Positions 11,339-22,342 of a DNA stretch of 64,000 bases are shown here, in pieces. The stretch's first letter is position 1; each line of letters begins with the position of its first letter. Location of the stretch: the NCBI RefSeq assembly GCF_001540865.1, contig NC_033628.1:3803853-3867852 (forward strand), in the 5' to 3' direction. The position numbers and the translations under genes were made by a program. This DNA is from Ananas comosus (lineage: Eukaryota > Streptophyta > Magnoliopsida > Poales > Bromeliaceae). The notes beneath the pieces were generated by a model, which ran no database searches, had not been told where the DNA came from, and saw only the letters and a list, made by a program, of their open reading frames with translations.

Positions 11339-12475
11339 TGTATAAAAAAATTCTTGACAGAAAAGTTAGACTAAAACAGTAATTAGAACGGTAGATATCC
11401 AAGCAGGTTTTATTAGCTTTTAACTCTTTTAGTTGAGAGAAAATCCATTATAATAGGCCCGGACAAACGTTAACTGACTCAAAGTACAATATAAAATAAA
11501 TAAATCCATATTGAAATAAACTTATTGAGCAAATTAAAATTAAGTTGAACCAAACTCAAATCTCTTCTCAAAACCCACCCAAAAATCAGTGATTAAGAGT
11601 GAATAAATATATAAGAATTAAAAAAAGAAAAGAAAACTTCTCAAATCCCTCGTGTATCATCAGTGCAACATACCACCAACTAACTTATTACCAATTAAAT
11701 AAGAAAAACTAAACCCAAAATTCTTAATTTCTAAAGTTTTGTTTGCTGCTCGTTTTGCTCTTTCCTCTTCGTAGCAATTTCTTTATATTTTACTTAATAC
11801 ACGTAAATACCCTCTTAATTGAATAAGTTTAGGTCAATATATGTAGCACATTCAGATACAACAGTTCTAGATCAAAACACACATTATAATATCTTTTATT
11901 TGCTTATTTATAATTCACCATTTTAAATTTTACTTGGTATAAACTTTGCTAATTGAAACAATCTAATTCAGTTTCAGATTTGCAGCTTCAGTTTTTGCTT
12001 TTTTCGCTTTTTCGGCAATACAATTCTGCTTTTGAGTTTTCAAAATCAATTGGTTGTAAGTTTAGTTTTAGATTTTGAGTTTGGTTGGCAAGATCACTTT
12101 AGTTTTTCAAAAACCAAACCAAACCTGATCCTTTGACATCTCTGGTAACAATCAACTGCTTAGATCTCAATTTAGCTATGATCTTTAGTTTTTCAAAAAC
12201 CAAACCAAACCTGATCCTCTGACATCCCTGGTAGAGGATTATTCTATTTGGAGTAGCACAAAATGATTAGTAACCAACATTATAACCCCGCTAATTCACC
12301 ATTAGTTATTCTCATCTCCCTAGATCTGAGCATTTTCACCATAACTTAAATCGAACAAAACAACACAACACATACTCAGGACAGTCCAGGTTGGGTTAAA
12401 AAGAACAAAACAGAATACAGAAGGTAAGAAAGCAACCATCTCTAACAATCAGGACTTGGCAGCCGTACCGACCCA
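11339..12475. other. Translin 3' flank, AT-rich
   Basis: It probably includes the translin 3' UTR next to 12476. A segment with TTTTTCAAAAACCAAACC is present twice (about 12093-12147 and 12180-12234), a local duplication 87 bp apart. No gene is seen. Confidence 0.5.
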
Positions 12476-15400
12476 TCAAGCTTGAGCTGTTTCATCTTGC
12501 GTCGATTCTGTAGAGGCAAGACCTCGGATCTTGACATCATAGTAGACCTCTTCAACTCTTCTCAGATCATACTTCATTCCTGGTTAGGAAAAGGATTTAG
12601 CTAAGTTTCTTAGAAAGAGAACATCTACAAGAAACAGGATGTCGCAGCTAAAGAAGAATAAGGGTAACTGAAATATGTGAATTACCGCAAGAAAATAAAT
12701 TCCTTAGCGCTAGTTAAAGAAGATGTGAAAGAAAATATGTTCCGTAGAATGTACCATCAAATTTCTTTCGCAGAAAGTCATTTCTTAGGTTGAGCATCCT
12801 AAAGGCGGCATGAAGATCAGTTAAGAACTTGAGCACCTTTCTTGGGCAATCGTAATCACCGGCTGTGACTTGATTTACTACATATCTAGGCTGAGAAGGC
12901 AATATAGCAGTATTAGTAACTCATACCTGGGCTCTTGAACATCAGAACTTCGAAAGAAATTTAAACAGCATTTTATTCATCAATCCATTCAAACTGCAAA
13001 AGCCAGATATACAGCAACGAGTCATCATACTTAGATAACTAGATATCAAGATGTGTTATTGACCACTCTTTTCTGTCAGATAAACATTTGTGGACAAAGA
13101 TACTTGGCAAGAAGAGTACCGTCAGAGGGTATTCTTCGGATTAGAACGGCAATGGCCATTCAATAGAGGAACTCGTATTTGCTCAATAAAAACAGAAAGG
13201 GAGGAATGGTATCATAGCATTCTTTCTCAAACAATTTCTATTATAAAAGGTAAAGCTTAAAGCATTTACAAAACAGAATCTCAATAATTGGCATATAAGT
13301 TGTTAAAGTGTGGAATAGAATTCTAACAAACTGCACAAGGTACTGTTTCACCTATCTGTCATTTGCACTCTTTCACCCTTTCTTCACAAACCATCTTGAT
13401 TTGCACTCTTTCCCCTCTCTTATATATGTATCACTATCCACAAGCGAGAAAAGGCATAATTTACCATTTCACTTCTTTTTAATGCTTGAGTTCCATCATA
13501 CCTTTAACTAGTCCGACAACCCAAATTCCTTGTACTAAGTATCAATTATCAAACAAAAAATTAACGCAATGCAACCGAAAGCTAGAAAGAAAAGCAAGAT
13601 TCAAAGAACACTTTTAAAGTGTCATTGCCTCCACCATGCTTTCAATTTCTTAGTACATTCAGTTGGGATACCCACAGTAATAGAAAGCACTTCAGTACGA
13701 CCAAATCAGTTTAACTAAATCCTCTTTACTTACTTCGGCTAATATGAAGCCAAATCAATTATGCACCCAACATAAATAAATTACTCGTCCTTGAACTACG
13801 AGGAACAGGAATTCGAGTTCAATAATATTCCAGTTGATAGGCTTTTCAAGAGAAGTCAGCTTCTAAGGAAACAAAAACTTACCAGCTCATTAGACATGAA
13901 ACATAATCCTGCAACAAAAACATGATTCTTGTCAGTACTTCGTAAAAGAACAAAGCTTGCAAATGAACACAGTTATACAGATGTTCTAGTTTAATCTAAA
14001 AATAAATTATAGACTGTCAACTAGTTTAATCTTATCATAAACAAATTATTCCATTAAAATCTAAACGAAAGCAATACCTAGAATTACCAACTATCAACTT
14101 TGTTTCAAATATTTTACTTGAGACATTAAGGCGATATGACATTTAATAACTCAATACACATGCAAGGAAAACTACAATGGATGGGAAAACTTCAATGGCT
14201 GCAGATGACTTGTAGTATGTATAGCTAACATCCTACTAAACTTGCACGACTAATGAACGACCAATGCCCGACTTTGTGATCACAAGTTGTTTGGACCATT
14301 TGTCATGAAAGCATCTATAAAATACAGAAACAAAAGGGTGAATCCTCCTTTTCAAATGCTACTTGTGTAAGCATTGCACATGCGATGAATGTTCAGAAAA
14401 AATTCCTACTAATTATACCCACACATGAATGTTTAAAGAAAAATCAAGGGAAAAATTAATCACTCATTCACGATTAATTGCTTTCCATGAGTTCATGAGC
14501 AATTCTGAAAGGAAGGGTATTATGGTGCTTACAATGCTCTCGATAACACATTTGTGCATCAAAACCATTATATTTCTAATAAGTTCAGATCTATCGAGTA
14601 AAGCTAGAATATTTCTAGAAGTAAGCGGAACCGTTTACTTCTGCGTCGTTTCTAGTGATAGGGCATCCAAATCGAGCTGATCTAAGCTATTTGAACTTCA
14701 AAGAAACCAAATTTCCGGATTTTATGACATCATTTACCTACCGAGCAAGTGATCTTAAATTTACCTTATATTAACAATTAAACATTGCCAAGTTCGGATC
14801 CACTTGAATGCTAGGCAAATGATATCAAAAAATTACAAAATGTCAAAAAATTACGAAATTTGATTCCTAGAAAGTTCAAATGCCCTAGATTATGTATAAT
14901 GGTGCCAATCATCAATTCAAATGCCCCGTCACTAGAAATGATATGGAAGTAAATGCTTCCATTTCCTTTTAAAGGTATTCTAGTTTTACTCCAGATTTAT
15001 TTATGTAAGGACAACTTCAGAGAATATATACCTCGCTAACCAGATTTTGTAAGGACAACTTTTTTTAAACAGAGAATATATCCCTCTCAACAGTTAAATC
15101 ACTTATTGCACATGCAAAATAAGTTAGTTTTCAGTGAGAGTGTTGCAACATTGAAGAGGAAAAAGATTATTTATGGTTAATCACGCAGTTGACATTACCA
15201 ACAAGACTTTGCCTGATGTTTAGTGTCGCTTGAAATAATGATAAAATCCCCCCCCNTCATTCTACATACTGTAGAGGAAAGTGCGAATAATTCATAAGGT
15301 TCTTATTCATTCATAATTGCTATTTGGCTGCAACACAGAAAATAGAATGTGTAGTGGTTAAACTGCTTCCTCCCATTGACAAAAATTGTTGCAATACATA

Positions 15401-18400
15401 ATTGAGTTTACAAACAATATTCTAACTAGCATTTATAAGAAGTGCATCAAATGAAGCAACAATAAATCTTATATGACAAATGAACTCAATATTTTGGAAA
15501 ATCGAACAGGCATTTTTCCTGATCGCAATGGTTTTTCAAAATGAATAATCATGCTCGCCTACTGTAACAGTAATCAACCGTACCAACTAACCATTTTAGA
15601 CACACTCCAAATAAACTATGCACAAAAGATTATCTTCCTTCTGCTAAATGGAAATTAGGAGACATAATTCATATATACTTACATTGCATTTAACAAAAAA
15701 TAGTGAATGACAGAAACTAACCAATGAGATAATCTTCAATGTCTAGACCAAATTCTGAAGAATCCACTGCACAGAAAAGGAGAATATATGTAAATTTCAC
15801 CATCTCCAATTTGCACAAAGAAACCATGATCTCACTTTAATGTCTATCAACAGTTTACAATTTCTAGTATAATAAAGTATAATAAAACAATCTAATATAA
15901 GAAAATGATACACTGAAAAAATTGCTTTCGTAGATAAAAAATAACATGCAACAAAATATATCTTCTGAATTTTAGCTACCAAAACATCTATGTCATTTAA
16001 ACTGCATTGAACTACAAGACAAAATTCCTTCTGCTAGTGCAAGCGCAAGTGGTGGCTGCATTTGCTCTGCATATGTTTTTTTTTTTTTGTTTTGTTCTAT
16101 TTTATTTTATTTTTGTGTGTTGGGAGGAGGTTTGTGTAGCGACCCAGCCCACTAGCGCTAATAACTCGTTGGGCCTAAGCTACTGGCTCAAAATGCTTAA
16201 GCTCAATTATAAATAGTTGGGTCCCTAGTCCTTGTATTCCCATTCACAATCTTTCTCATTTGATGTAGGACTATTGCGGAGTCACACACTTTCCCCATTT
16301 AAACCCTGATATTCTCATTAAATTCCATTTCCTAGCTCAAGATTACCAGGCAATGTGAGATCCATCTCACACTTCCGGCTGGCAAATCGGCTCTGATACA
16401 AAATAACAACACAGTTCACTGACACTAGTAACTCGTTGGACTTAAACCACCCGCCCAAAATGCTTAAGCCCAATTATTAATAGTAGAGTCCCTGATCCTT
16501 ATATTTCCATTCACAATCCCCTTCTCATCCGATGTAGGACTATTGGGGCGTCATTGGTTGCTTTATGAGGGTTGCTTCAAGGGCGTAGAGTGTGTAGGGG
16601 TTGCAAATAGCATTATGGCTAAAATATCTATAATCAATTTTTTATCTTAAATGGTACAATTTGTAAAAAAAAAAAAATGTAGAGGATTTTTTTACACGAT
16701 TGATGCTTCTTTTTCTAAAGGGAGAGATAGATAAGAGAAGCAGGAAAAAGAGGAGAAAGGAAAGAAAGGAGAAATAAGGCCTCGGGCCAAAAAAAAAAGA
16801 ATCGATTTTCATTAAGCACTTCCATGAAAAGTGCCCTAATTCCAAATTTCCATTCAAATGTATGGAAAGACATCAAGATGGCCCTTAAATAATGAAATTA
16901 AAACATTCAAAATCATCAAACTTTATCTCACTGTTTAAAAAAGCGCGCCTAGGCGTAGCGCCTAGGCGCCTAGGCTCTAGGCGCACAGGCCAGCGCCTAG
17001 AGCAACTCTAGGCGGGCGCCATGACTCAGGCGCGCGCCTAGGCAGCCTAGGCGCGCGCCTGGGACTAGGCGCAAGGCGCCCTCAAGGCGCGCCTAGGCAA
17101 TATTTATAGTAACGGGTTTGGATCCAGATTTTATTGGTCTAACGAGTTTGAATATCTAAAATAAACCGAATACCCTAAACTAAACCCTAAATAATCATCA
17201 ATTTTCTCTTTATTCCCCTCTCCCTGTCCGCTCGACCCTCGACCCTCTCCCTGTCCGCTCGACCCTCTCCCTGTCCGCTCGGCCCCCTCTCCCTGTCCGC
17301 TCGCCCGCTCGGCCATCTATCCCTCTCTGGCGGTCCCTCTCCGGTTGTCCACTGCTTCCGGCATTTCCTCCTTGCTTCTTCAACTTGCTCGCTTCTTCTT
17401 CCAAGGTTTTTTGTCTCTCCCTTGGCCTCTCTCTAATTTCTCTTTTAGTTTTTTGTGTATATTTCTGTTTTTTTTTTAAAGCAATGCTTTCTATGCTTTT
17501 TTTTGAAGTAGAAATGTTCTATTTTATTTTTTTTTAAAAAAATCATTTTACTTGAAAATAAAACAGCATTTTAACATTTTAAAAAACAGCATTTTACTTG
17601 AAAAAACAGCATTTTACTTGACAATTAGTAGAAAGAATGGTAAGAAACTTCTTGATTATTTACTTATTTCAAAATTTTATGAAAGTGTGCGCCTGATCTC
17701 TCTCGGGCGCGCGCCTGCGCCTTGCGCCTAGGCTCCAACAGGCCTTTGCGCCTAGGTGCGCCTTGGGCTTTTTTAAACACTGCTTTATTTAGAGTAATTT
17801 GTTCCTTCAAGATCTTATTAAAATCATATTGACAAATAACAGAAGTTCTATTGTCTCACTAAAAGCAATTGGATAAAATGCATCCAGGAATCTTAAAAAA
17901 AAGAAAGTAAAACATAGTTTACTAAAAACTAGATTGGAGATTTGGTGAAATCATAGACTAATTTTTTGACCAAACTAACTAATTGTCTCATATAAAACAA
18001 TAAAATTAAATATAGGCCAAATGGACTCAGGATTATGCAATTCGACCTAAGTTATCTTTGGGAAAGTTTGCTTCCTTAAGATAAAACACAAAATTACGCA
18101 TTCGGACCACAAAACCCAAAAACAATGTTGATACTCCGAAACTACTATGAGCAGGAAATGATATATACTTCACAGGATAATACCAGGTAATCACCACCAT
18201 ACGGTTGTCTGTCCCTTTCTCTATGGGATCCAGCACTGTGACTATAAGTGAAGCATTCAGTGGCACCACATAATAAAGATAGGCAATTAAAAAACACTTG
18301 CCAACATACTTCAAGAATCATGTTTTGGACCTTACAATCTCTGAAGTTTGAACAGCAAGCATGACTGCTAACAGCTGTGTAAACTTCTAATTATGCAATA

Positions 18401-19202
18401 ATTCCTGATTGGCTTTGTTTATACACAAGTATCGACAAACATAAGGAGCATTAACGAACTGGAACTGTGATAATCTAGGATGTGCAAAAAAACTACAACT
18501 AAAGCAACCGCAAACATAAAGGCAAAAAATAAAACACATAATAACTATTTTTAAGAGTTGCCACAAGGCACTGAAACCTCACATCCAAGTTTCTTCTCGG
18601 CCTCAGTATGCATTAGAAGGCTCCCTGTCTCCAACCAATGCAGAAACGCAAGCAGCGAAACCACTGTTTGAGTCTCACTTCTCCAATCCCCATGGTACCT
18701 AATACACCAACAAAAGTACTTCCTTTAAAGCCTCTTAAAAGAAGAAGAAGAAGAAGAAGAAGAAAAACAGAGGAACAACAATAAAGCCCAACTACCCCAA
18801 AAATCCCATCTACCTGTAATATTGATCTGGGCGCTCTCTAAGGATCTCGGCGAGCCGACCGAAGAGGCCCTTGATCACCTCAATCTGAAGCTTCGTCTTC
18901 TCCAAAACCTCTAAAACCACAATCAACCAGCCATAACCAATGAAATCAGCTCACAAGTAGCAACAAAACCGTGAACCCAAGCAAAACCCTAGCATAAAGA
19001 GAAAAAGGCGCCCTTTTCACTGCAAGATCTCGTTTTTGGAGCTCTTCACACCTAGGACGGGGAGGGACTGGTGGACGAGGAGGAGGCTGGAGTGCACGAG
19101 TCGAGCGGCGGCCTCCATCTCCATCACCACCGAGCGGATCCGCTCGCGGACGCTCCCGGACTCGTCGAGCTGGTGGCGGAAGTCCTCGAACTGCTTCTCC
19201 AT
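12476..19202 (-). CDS. TSN: Translin, 7-exon gene
   Basis: Translin binds single-stranded RNA and DNA. With TRAX it forms the C3PO octamer, in which TRAX carries the RNase residues. Exons read in the minus direction: 19202-19052, 18910-18814, 18698-18583, 15766-15722, 13908-13883, 12890-12755 and 12579-12476. All introns are GT-AG and the total of 675 nt gives 224 aa, close to the usual ~228 aa. The protein opens MEKQFEDFRHQLDESGS, keeps the family block PRYVVNQVTAGDYDCPRKV from about residue 146, and ends with MKYDLRRVEEVYYDVKIRG plus a short tail. Exon 5 is only 26 nt. The chosen start is the first in-frame ATG. The frame stays open upstream into a Ser/Arg-rich presequence-like stretch that has no ATG. 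Introns 3 and 4 hold a TRIM, a hAT element and a MITE. No frameshift or stop was seen, so the gene is probably functional. The family assignment is very secure and the start slightly less so. Confidence 0.95.
14597..14992. mobile_element. Diverged foldback MITE in translin intron 4
   Basis: Inverted ends (GTAAAGCTAGAATATTTCTA at left, AGGTATTCTAGTTTTACTC at right) enclose the same internal motifs as the TA-flanked foldback family (GATATCAAAAAATTAC, a TTCAAATGCCCTAGA-like segment). No TA run remains at its edges. Confidence 0.6.
16135..16553 (-). mobile_element. TRIM retrotransposon in translin intron 3
   Basis: Minus-strand copy of the 5S-less TRIM at 1938-2471. Two diverged LTRs (about 16401-16553 and 16135-16286) carry ATAGTCCTACATC, GCTTAAGCATTTTG and the end GGGTCGCTACA. 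The PBS is degenerate (GTATCAGAGC). It is old and has no clear target duplication. Confidence 0.75.
16929..17782. mobile_element. hAT-type element with GCGCCTAGGCG subterminal repeats
   Basis: Ends CACTGTTTAAAAAAGC and the inverted CAGTGTTTAAAAAAGCCC are flanked by 8-bp sites CTTTATCT and CTTTATTT (7/8). Both subterminal regions are built from self-complementary GCGCCTAGGCG units. No transposase is encoded. It lies in translin intron 3. Confidence 0.82.
17219..17312. repeat. ~22-bp minisatellite
   Basis: About four imperfect copies of CTCTCCCTGTCCGCTCGAC lie inside the hAT element. On the minus strand they read as an artificial Gly/Arg/Glu-rich frame. Confidence 0.75.
18741..18764. repeat. 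(GAA)8 microsatellite
   Basis: Eight perfect GAA repeats in translin intron 2. Confidence 0.85.
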
Positions 19203-19477
19203 GAAAGGAAGAGAATACGAGGAAGAGGAGGAGGAGGTCGCGTTGTCCCTCGGAGGGGACGAAGAGAAGCGGCGGAGGGAGAAGGGAGGGGTTCGGAGGA
19301 GGGGGAGGAGGAGGAAGAGGACAGGTTTAGGGTTAGGGTTAGGGCAGGGGAGAGGAGGGAGGCGAGACGAGGCGGAGGAGAGGGCGGGAAGGGAGGCGGT
19401 TCGAAATGCGGTTCGAATCTTCCCGGATGGGCCTGCCGACCGTCCATAGCCGTTCTCTGCTGCAAACGTGTAGAGAG
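19203..19477 (-). other. Open, ATG-less 5' extension of translin exon 1
   Basis: Directly 5' of the translin ATG the same frame stays open for about 92 codons up to the edge of a hAT insertion, and continues into it. The translation is Pro/Leu/Ser-rich and includes SLRRFSSSPP, which resembles a mitochondrial presequence cleavage region. No ATG exists in this frame. A codon ATT stands before RTAFRTA, where a start Met might be expected if homologues have a longer N terminus. A telomere-like motif (TTTAGGG then two TTAGGG, plus strand 19326-19344) lies here; such telo-boxes are typical of plant 5' regions. It may simply be GC-rich 5' UTR and promoter, or a remnant of a targeting sequence. Confidence 0.5.
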
Positions 19478-20774
19478 TAGGGGTGGAAACGAGCCGAGCT
19501 CGAGCGAGCTTACCTCGGCTCAAATTCGGCTTGAAATTAATTTCGAGCCTAAATTTAAGCTCAAGCTTGGATTGAAATTAATTCGAGCCGAGCTCGAGCG
19601 AGCCTAATTTCAAGTCGAGCGAGCTCGAGCCCTAAACGAGCCGCTTGAAATTCTCAACATTATACGATCAATAGTTTAATTTGTATAGAACATTATCTAT
19701 AATTTGATACAAAAATATGTCTAATAGTTCAAAGTACAAAATAATTATATGAAATATAGTATTATAATATGAAGAAAAATAATTTATAAGTTGAATATCT
19801 AATCTTTTCAGCCTCACATGTCTTCCCTTCCGCCTTCAATCTCCATATTATTTATTTTCATTTATGCGGTCAAAAATAAATAAATTATATAGATAAATAT
19901 TGGATTAAACTATCCAATCATATATAACTAAAATTAAAATTTTATATGAATAATAATTTTTTATTTTAAAAATATTCTGTATATTTTCTCAAGCATACAA
20001 TTAATAGCAAGATAGGCAATGGTGAGCATATGCTGTTACTTGGTAACTTTTAGGGCTTCTGGCTTGACTACTTAGGGTGAGAGACAGAAAAAGAAAAAGA
20101 GAGAAACATATTGAAAATTTAGAACTCTGTAAAAGAAAGAAAGAAAGGAAAAATGTATAAATTTAGTGAAATTTTGCCCTTTTATTTGTCTATTGAATTT
20201 GTTTTTATGGGCTAACAACATTGACCCAATTTTAACTAAACTGAAATTATTCACTCAGCCTATATATAATTAAAATATATTATATTTATATATTTTTTAA
20301 TATATATATATAGTGTAGAACTACTATGCTATCGAAAATATAGAGGATTTGATGTTTTCGAATTTTTGACCTTTTGATTAAGAATTGTATGATTGGGATG
20401 ATTGCGGTCTCCCCTAGGATTAAATAATATTCCTAGGATTGAGTGGTCCCTATAAGGTAATAATAGTATTAATCCAAAGATAAGAAATGATTAAAGAGGT
20501 TGATCTAAGAATCAAAAAATCGAAAGCACCAGATCTTCTATACTTTCGATAGCATAGTAGTTCTATTATATATATATATATATTCGAGCTTTTCGAGCTT
20601 TTCGAGCCTAATTCGAACGAGCCGAGTAATGCTCAAGCTCGGCTTGAAATGAATTTCGAGCCTTTTTTTTTTGTTCAAGCTCGGCTCATTTAATTTCGAG
20701 TCGAGCTCGAGCGAGCCAAATATCGAGTCGAACGCGAGTCGAACGCGAGCTGGCTCGCTCATTTGCCTGCCCTA
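19478..20774. mobile_element. hAT-type element inserted at the 5' end of translin
   Basis: The ends TAGGGGTGGAAACGAGC and inverted TAGGGCAGGCAAATGAGC are flanked by a perfect 8-bp duplication GTAGAGAG (19470-19477 and 20775-20782). Both subterminal zones are tandem GAGCTCGAGC/CGAGCCGAGCTC motifs. It is AT-rich inside, lacks a transposase and contains a smaller TA-flanked MITE (20314-20563). It lies about 275 nt 5' of the translin ATG, so it separates the gene from its ancestral upstream DNA. Confidence 0.9.
20314..20563. mobile_element. Small TA-flanked MITE nested in the hAT element
   Basis: Inverted ends (GAACTACTATGCTATCGAAA at left, TTTCGATAGCATAGTAGTTC at right) sit between TA runs on both sides. 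It is related to the small MITEs at 5232 and 48375. Confidence 0.8.
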
Positions 20775-20840
20775 GTAGAGAGACCTGGAGAGGGTCGCCG
20801 ACCCCTCAGAGTTTTCTTTTTTTATTAATAGACTCAAAAG

Positions 20841-21329
20841 GAGTAGGACTTTACTATTGAAAGCACTGAGGTTAAAATCTGATCTAACGTATTTGAAGTC
20901 TCATCTCTAAAAAATAAAATTTATAATTTTTCGATATTATTTATCTAATGATCGAAATTAAGAACTCAAAAACATCAGTTGAAAAAAAGAATCATAAAAA
21001 GTTATGATATATCACTAAAATTTTCGATCAAAAATATTAATCTTGTTTTATGTAGTATAACAAATTTTCTTTCAAAATTTTATCTGATTTGAATATTTCT
21101 AAACCATTAAACTTGCAAACAATACACATCAACTACTAAAAATTATTAATTTTGAACTATTTCGATTATTAGGTAATGATATTGAATAACCGTAAATTTG
21201 TTTTTTAGATACTTCAAAAATATTAAATCAAGTTTAAAGGAGCTGATCGTCGATTCGAAAATTTAATCATCGAAAACGGCTCATGAGGATGAAGACTTTC
21301 ATGCTCCTAATATCACGCAAATCCTACTC
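20841..21329. mobile_element. Diverged foldback MITE upstream of translin
   Basis: The ends GAGTAGGACTTTACTATTG and inverted GAGTAGGATTTGCGTGAT are joined by the internal segments typical of the family at 48671-49211 and 61261-61681 (ATTTTTCGATATTATTTA, AAGTTTAAAGGAGCTGATCG). Confidence 0.7.
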
Positions 21330-21891
21330 GACTTGAAAAATATTATAATTATAAAAATATATTTTTAAATAATTATTTATAAAATTAATCTTATGTACTA
21401 AATAAATCACCACTTTTTAAATGTAGTAAATTATTTATCGCTTGACCTATTTTTACAACTAAAAATGTGGGATGCCTATTTTTAGAATTAAAAAATTATG
21501 TAAGTGTGGTCATCCAAAACTCCCCTAGTTTTATGATAATTTTGTTTTTTTTTAAAGGCTTATTTACAGTATTCTATACCGTACCTTAAACTTTTTTCTC
21601 TTTGTATAGTGTATCTTTTTTTTTCAAATGAACCACTCAACTATTTTTTTTTTTTTTTCAATTCCTACACTATATAAACAACAAATCTATAATTTTATAT
21701 AGAAGTTGTTAAAAATACTAGCTAAAAATAACAAACTATATATTCAACTCATTTTGACAAGAAAATAACAAAATACATAAAAATAATAAAAATATATTTA
21801 ATAATAACTTAAGAAAAATATTTAAACAGTCTATAATGAAATTTTATTTTATATTTTTTCTACTATTTAATCGGCGTTGATTAATAAAGTT
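21330..21891. other. AT-rich DNA, nothing recognised
   Basis: Poly-T tracts and simple AT-rich sequence only. Confidence 0.5.
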
Positions 21892-22342
21892 GTTAGATTT
21901 GGCCAATTTGCATAAAAACTCCACAAGTTTTGAGCTTTTGCAAAATTGGGCCTTTTCGATTTTACAGATTCGGTCTGAATTTTCAGCAAACTGACCAAAA
22001 TACCCTTATTACTTTTTCTCTCTCCTCTTTTTTTTTTCTCGGGTTTTTTTTTTTCTCGCCGAAGAAGGCCGCGGAGGCGGAGACGGAGGCAGAAACGGCC
22101 CCGCACCTCTGCCCCTTACGCCATCGCCCTCGCCCGAGCATGCCCCGCTCTCATCACCTCCGACCTTGCCAAGGTTGCGTCGCAACCCCCTTTTTTTTTC
22201 CCCTCTCTGACCCTCCTCCACCTGCCGTCTCCACTGCCGCCGTCGGTAACAAAGAGGAAGTGCTTCTCGAGTACCAGAAGCACGTCGGCGAGGAAGGGGA
22301 AGAAAAATAGTTACACTCTAGCAAGTGCGATTGTTGCGATAG

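Noticed and set aside
19203..19523. Translin start at 19523
   Set aside because: The codon there is TTG, not ATG, and it lies inside the hAT element. The first in-frame ATG is at 19202 and gives the normal family length.
19036..19607. Plus-strand Arg/Glu/Gly-rich frames of 137 and 178 codons
   Set aside because: They are antisense shadows of the GC-rich translin exon 1 and the adjoining hAT repeats.
21930..22310. Frame across the MULE left arm
   Set aside because: It reads through the terminal inverted repeat and its GC-rich border and has no family similarity.
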